From an uncultured Chthoniobacterales bacterium (lineage in GTDB: Bacteria; Verrucomicrobiota; Verrucomicrobiia; Chthoniobacterales; UBA10450): a stretch of DNA of 10,557 nucleotides. Shown in pieces: positions 7,572-10,557 of this stretch (its first letter is position 1; the number at the start of each line of letters is the position of its first letter). The position numbers were made by a program, and so were the translations under genes. Location of the stretch: assembly GCA_955652155.1 (NCBI GenBank), contig CATPAT010000066.1, forward strand, positions 1 to 10,557, read 5' to 3'. The notes under the pieces are model-generated. The model saw only the letters and a program-made list of their open reading frames with translations, searched no databases and was not told where the DNA came from.

Positions 7572-8519
7572 TCAGATGTCGATGTTGCGATGAGGGCCGC
7601 TGACGGTTTTTTGGGCGCGGACAATACAACCAATAAGCTCACTTTTGGAAGCAATTTGTGCACCGGGCCATAAGATTGTGTCCTGCAACAAAACGCCGCC
7701 GCCGACACTGCAATCCTTTCCAATCACTGAGCAGCCGCGAATTTGCGCGCTCGGATCGACAACGGCGCTCGGATGGACCGGCGCCCACCAGTCCGCCGCT
7801 TTGACCTGCGACGGCCGCCAACCATCTTTCGAAATCACTCGATGCACGTCGAAATATTCGGCCCGCGAACCGAGGTTGAACCATTTGCCTTGTTCGAGAA
7901 CAACGCCTCCAATCTTTCCGCCTTGCGCGATCCAATCTCCGAGAATTGGAATGAACGAGATCTTTTGTTTCGGTGGAATGCGTGCGAAAACCGACGGGCT
8001 CCACACTGCAATGTTGGCAAAATCGTACTCGCCCGGAATGCCGTAGCGATTCGAAATATCGACCACCTGATTTTCGCGAAAGGCGATTGCCGAACCGAGG
8101 CCGGTCTTGCGGAGCGCGAGAGTAACGTCGTTACCTCGATTGAAATGTTCTTCGATCAACGGCTGCAAACGAATGTCCGTCAAAACGTCGCCGCTATAAG
8201 TGATGAACGGCTCGCCGCCTAACTGCGTTTCAATGTTTTTAATGCCTCCGCCGGTGTCAAGCAGCACCGGTTCGTGGACGAACGTGAGTAACGTTCCGGC
8301 ATAACTGTTTTTCGGGAACGCTTTCGCAAAGGCCTCCGGCAACCGGTGGGTATTGATGAAAATGTTCCGGATACCGATGTCGATCAAATGATCCAGCGCA
8401 AAGGTAATCAGCGGCTTGTGAAAAATCGGCACGAGCGGTTTCGGTAGATCCTCCGTGAGCGGGCGAAGCCTTGTCCCAAGTCCGGCGCCAAGGACGAATG
8501 CTTGTTTGATCGAGGCCAT
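7572..8519 (-). CDS. Sugar-1-phosphate nucleotidyltransferase with C-terminal left-handed beta-helix
   Basis: This cytoplasmic enzyme joins a sugar-1-phosphate to NTP, releasing a nucleotide sugar and pyrophosphate. It has 315 residues. The NTP-binding signature is at the start: LGAGLGTRLRPLTEDLPKPLVP (10-31, with K27). DTGGGIKN (88-95) resembles the ETGGGI of MurU, and SGD ending at D111 supplies the metal-binding aspartate. Residues 246-302 hold hexapeptide repeats (PSAVVD PSAQIR GCSVIG KDCSVG) of a left-handed beta-helix. MurU itself lacks such a helix, while mannose-1-phosphate guanylyltransferases and GlmU-like enzymes have one. The ATG at 8519 sits right before the nucleotide-binding motif; the open frame to 8624 would run into the divergent gene. 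It is the first gene of a two-gene operon with the kinase 2 bases downstream. The nucleotide and sugar specificity are unknown. Confidence 0.9.
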   Translation of the reverse strand: MASIKQAFVLGAGLGTRLRPLTEDLPKPLVPIFHKPLITFALDHLIDIGIRNIFINTHRLPEAFAKAFPKNSYAGTLLTFVHEPVLLDTGGGIKNIETQLGGEPFITYSGDVLTDIRLQPLIEEHFNRGNDVTLALRKTGLGSAIAFRENQVVDISNRYGIPGEYDFANIAVWSPSVFARIPPKQKISFIPILGDWIAQGGKIGGVVLEQGKWFNLGSRAEYFDVHRVISKDGWRPSQVKAADWWAPVHPSAVVDPSAQIRGCSVIGKDCSVGGGVLLQDTILWPGAQIASKSELIGCIVRAQKTVSGPHRNIDI

Positions 8520-8536
8520 GGCGTTAGAAATCCGGA

Positions 8537-9034
8537 ATGGCCGAGGAAACTGTTTGGCGCGGTAGCGTTTCGCAATGGAAAAACTTCGGATTCTTCGTGC
8601 TCCAGGTTTTGATCGCTGCGGCAATTTTCATCCTCTTCGTGATGGTTCGGCGGCAGTCGCCGGAGGTCAGTAATTTTGCGCCGTACATTTTGATTCTTCT
8701 TGCGGTGCCAACCTTTATCGCTGGCAAGCGTTATCTCCAAACGAAATGCAGAGTCTACGAGTTCACCAGCGAACGATTGAAAATGCGTGAGGGCGTTTTT
8801 AGCAAAATCAGCGACACGCTCGAATTGTATCGCGTGAAAGACATCGAGACCCGGCAGCCTTCCGTTTATCGCCTGTGCGGCATCGAAAACGTCCAGCTCA
8901 ACACTTCGGACACTTCTTCGCCGTTCCTTCTCATCGAGGCGATTCCGCATCATGTCGGCCTGGGGGACAAAATTCGAAACCAAGTCGAAACCATTCGTCA
9001 GCAAAAAGGCGTCCGCGAAATCGACGTTGAGTGA
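8537..9034 (+). CDS. Membrane protein with bacterial PH domain (bPH2/YdbS-like)
   Basis: This is a 165-residue inner-membrane protein with two predicted transmembrane helices (about 17-37, FGFFVLQVLIAAAIFILF, and 47-63, FAPYILILLAVPTFIAG), followed by a bacterial pleckstrin-homology-like domain (about 68-155). The domain shows the usual pattern CRVYEFTSERLKMREGVFSK, then YRVKDIETRQPSVYRLCGIENVQL. Proteins of this type (DUF304, YdbS/YdbT) are widespread and mostly uncharacterised. The C-terminus GVREIDVE is soluble and probably cytoplasmic. The ATG at 8537 is only 17 bases from the divergent nucleotidyltransferase start, and there is no good ribosome binding site at normal spacing. It converges with the ArsR-type gene, with 7 bases between the stops. 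No link to the sugar operon is evident beyond adjacency. Confidence 0.82.
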   Translation: MAEETVWRGSVSQWKNFGFFVLQVLIAAAIFILFVMVRRQSPEVSNFAPYILILLAVPTFIAGKRYLQTKCRVYEFTSERLKMREGVFSKISDTLELYRVKDIETRQPSVYRLCGIENVQLNTSDTSSPFLLIEAIPHHVGLGDKIRNQVETIRQQKGVREIDVE

Positions 9035-9041
9035 GCCGGGG

Positions 9042-9365
9042 TCAATTGGGCTCGGGTTTCAGCGCATCCAAACCTTTGGTCAGATCGGTTAAGGCGCGGA
9101 GACAGGCCGCTTTGTGTTTGTCGATCCAAAGCTCGGAGATCTGTTTCAGTGGCGCCGGGTTGAGATAGTGCAGCTTCTCGCGGCCCCGCCAAAGAGGAAC
9201 AACCAGGTCCGCTTTAACCAGTAGACCGAGATGTTTGGTGATGCCTTGGCGCGTCATGAGAAGATGCCGGCACAGCTGGTGCAAAGTCTGGCCATTTTGG
9301 AGATGCAGCTGATCGAGGAGGGCGCGGCGGTTTGGGTCGGCCAAAGCTTTAAAGACAGCGTCCAT
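9042..9365 (-). CDS. ArsR/SmtB-family winged-helix transcriptional regulator
   Basis: This is a small DNA-binding repressor, 107 residues, in the ArsR fold: MDAVFKALADPNRRALLDQL (helix 1-2), a helix-turn-helix with recognition helix around MTRQGITKHLGLLVKADLV (37-55), and a wing VVPLWRGREKLHYLN (55-69). No ELCVCDL-type or other Cys/His metal site is visible, so this is not a metal sensor of the SmtB kind. It resembles the branch usually encoded beside SRPBCC/AHSA1 proteins, but no such partner lies next to it here. The start at 9365 was chosen because MDAVFKALADP is the conserved N-terminus. Extending to 9416 would translate straight through the 24-bp palindrome at 9376-9399. No ribosome binding site is visible before the ATG, so it may be translated from a very short or leaderless message. 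The palindrome suggests autorepression. Confidence 0.88.
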   Translation of the reverse strand: MDAVFKALADPNRRALLDQLHLQNGQTLHQLCRHLLMTRQGITKHLGLLVKADLVVPLWRGREKLHYLNPAPLKQISELWIDKHKAACLRALTDLTKGLDALKPEPN

Positions 9366-9375
9366 GTGGGTAGCG

Positions 9376-9399
9376 ATATGCAACCAACTGGTTGCATAT
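9376..9399. promoter_or_regulatory. Palindromic operator upstream of the ArsR-type gene
   Basis: A perfect inverted repeat has 11-base arms, ATATGCAACCA (9376-9386) and TGGTTGCATAT (9389-9399), separated by 2 bases. It starts 10 bases upstream of the regulator ATG. A dyad of this size next to a dimeric winged-helix regulator is the expected autoregulatory binding site. A GCAACCA/TGGTTGC core also fits what I recall for this ArsR branch, which is memory, not a search. Confidence 0.75.
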
Positions 9400-9482
9400 T
9401 TGGCCACCCTTCGCAACTCAGGGAATGGGAATGGCAGCTCGCCAACCGACCAACTGGGCCTTTATTGAACGCCTTGCCGCGA

Positions 9483-10460
9483 TCAGTTCTTCAGGTAAAG
9501 CGTGCGGGTCCCGAAGTCGATGATCCCGTGATGGCTCCGCAGGATCTCTGCCCCGAGCAACCCCGCCACGGGTTGGGAACCTCGGAGCAGATCGCTGTGA
9601 ATCAGACCCTCCAGGTCGACTACACCAATGTCCTTGCCAACAATGTCCACCGACCCGACGGAGAGCCGCTTGATTCGGGCGATTTGCACGCCGCGTTGCT
9701 TCAAGTTGACCGCAGATGAGGTAAACTCCGTTTCGTGAAGCGGAACGTGTAGTCGGCGCACGAACCCGCGATTGAGCAGGGTTGCAAACGCGCCCGTGTC
9801 GACCATCAGCCGTGCCGGTGCGCCATTGATAGCCGCATCAACGTACAAATTATAGGTTTCACTCACTCGAATCGGCATGCTGCGGAAGCCGCGATATTGC
9901 ATGCCCGGCGTCTTACCTGAGGATTCGGGATCCAATTTGAGAATCAACATCTGTTTCTGACAATCCAGAACGGCGCCAGTGGGAAAGAGAATATCGGCGC
10001 CAAGGATCCCATCGATTTCCTGCTCGTGAAGCAGGCGCGAGGCGCGGCCCGAACCGGAAAGATCGACAACCACGACCGGCTCATCAACGAGATTCAGCGC
10101 ACCCAAACGAAAGTTGTGCGCGATGGCAACGTTGTTAAACGCGCCATTAATCTGCAGCCGCGCCGGCAGAGTCGAACTCCCAGGAATACCAGTCAGTCCA
10201 AAATGCGCGCGGCGCTTCAGCGCGATGGCACTGATCGGCGCGCCGCTATCGACGCCAAGCAGGGCCGGCTTGCCGTTGATAAATGCTCGGACGAGCAGGT
10301 GGTTTTGTTGCGAACGGGCCAGTGGAAGCGCTTCGAAGCGCGGAGAAGACGAATTCGAAACACGTTGGCTCTTCGGAGCCGCCATGCACATTTCGGTCGC
10401 TGCGAACAAAATCGTGACGACAACCGAGACTATTTTCGGGAGGAGCGAGCGGCCGGGCAT
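9483..10460 (-). CDS. Exported protein with two retropepsin-like aspartic protease domains
   Basis: This is probably an exported aspartyl protease of clan AA, 325 residues. Residues 1-28 form a signal peptide (MPGRSLLPKI, hydrophobic VSVVVTILFA, cleavage near AAP). Two homologous halves follow. The first has NGKPALLGVDSGAPIS with D71, then GILGADIL (151-158) and VLDCQKQMLILKL. The second has NGAPARLMVDTGAFAT with D221, then GLLGAEIL (300-307) and IIDFGTRTLYLKN. D[ST]G followed about 80 residues later by hydrophobic-LG is the retropepsin active-site layout, and the two aspartates lie exactly 150 residues apart. Retropepsins act as dimers of one such unit, so this chain could form an active site by itself, like pepsin. 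The start at 10460 was chosen for the signal peptide; a GTG at 10511 adds 17 residues. Substrates are unknown. A processing, regulatory or peptidoglycan-associated role is possible. Confidence 0.85.
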   Translation of the reverse strand: MPGRSLLPKIVSVVVTILFAATEMCMAAPKSQRVSNSSSPRFEALPLARSQQNHLLVRAFINGKPALLGVDSGAPISAIALKRRAHFGLTGIPGSSTLPARLQINGAFNNVAIAHNFRLGALNLVDEPVVVVDLSGSGRASRLLHEQEIDGILGADILFPTGAVLDCQKQMLILKLDPESSGKTPGMQYRGFRSMPIRVSETYNLYVDAAINGAPARLMVDTGAFATLLNRGFVRRLHVPLHETEFTSSAVNLKQRGVQIARIKRLSVGSVDIVGKDIGVVDLEGLIHSDLLRGSQPVAGLLGAEILRSHHGIIDFGTRTLYLKN

Positions 10461-10557
10461 TTTCACGCGGCGGAGAATAGCATGGTTCCCTCGGCGCGAA
10501 AGCGGTTTCACGATTGGCCTGGAAAAAGCTGCGTTTTGGCGTTGCTCGATTCGCTTG

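Noticed and set aside
9366..9416. Longer start for the ArsR-type regulator
   Set aside because: It would translate through the perfect palindrome, which is much better explained as an operator; the conserved family N-terminus begins at 9365.

Overview
The window carries ten complete or near-complete bacterial genes plus the 5' part of dnaK on ordinary chromosome of moderately high GC. The gene set is dnaK, thyA, a Prc-type periplasmic protease, an L,D-transpeptidase and many secreted proteins. With the purine/pyrimidine word repeats and short GC-rich palindromes between genes, it suggests a free-living Gram-negative-type bacterium. My best guess is a soil Verrucomicrobiota (Chthoniobacterales-like), inferred from overall character and not proven. 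Several genes seem to lack a strong Shine-Dalgarno site, and thyA starts with GTG.

Layout. 1-623 (-): N-terminal third of DnaK, with a hairpin just upstream of its ribosome binding site. 741-1349 (+): an unrecognised zinc-ribbon/coiled-coil protein whose apparent N-terminus runs over an intergenic-type repeat. 1515-2318 (+): thymidylate synthase, flanked on both sides by the same 19-bp repeat. 2407-3027 (+): exported L,D-transpeptidase, convergent with 3103-5319 (-), a Prc/Tsp-type S41 protease. 5520-6131 (+): metallo-beta-lactamase-fold hydrolase. 6149-6529 (-): small exported repeat protein. 6598-7569 and 7572-8519 (-): a tightly coupled pair, a sugar-kinase-like APH-fold enzyme and a sugar-1-phosphate nucleotidyltransferase. 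8537-9034 (+): membrane protein with a bacterial PH domain. 9042-9365 (-): ArsR-type repressor with a 24-bp palindromic operator just upstream. 9483-10460 (-): exported protein with two retropepsin-like aspartic protease domains. 10461-10557 holds nothing I can assign.

How they work together. Most genes look like separate transcription units. The one clear operon is the nucleotidyltransferase plus kinase, separated by 2 bp. It resembles the AmgK/MurU route that turns a free sugar (MurNAc in Pseudomonas) into a UDP-sugar. The L,D-transpeptidase and Prc-type protease also act on the cell envelope, giving a loose envelope theme. The most useful leads are the kinase/nucleotidyltransferase pair, the tandem retropepsin, the ArsR operator and the repeats around thyA. 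I found no CRISPR array, tRNA, rRNA, insertion sequence or defence system.
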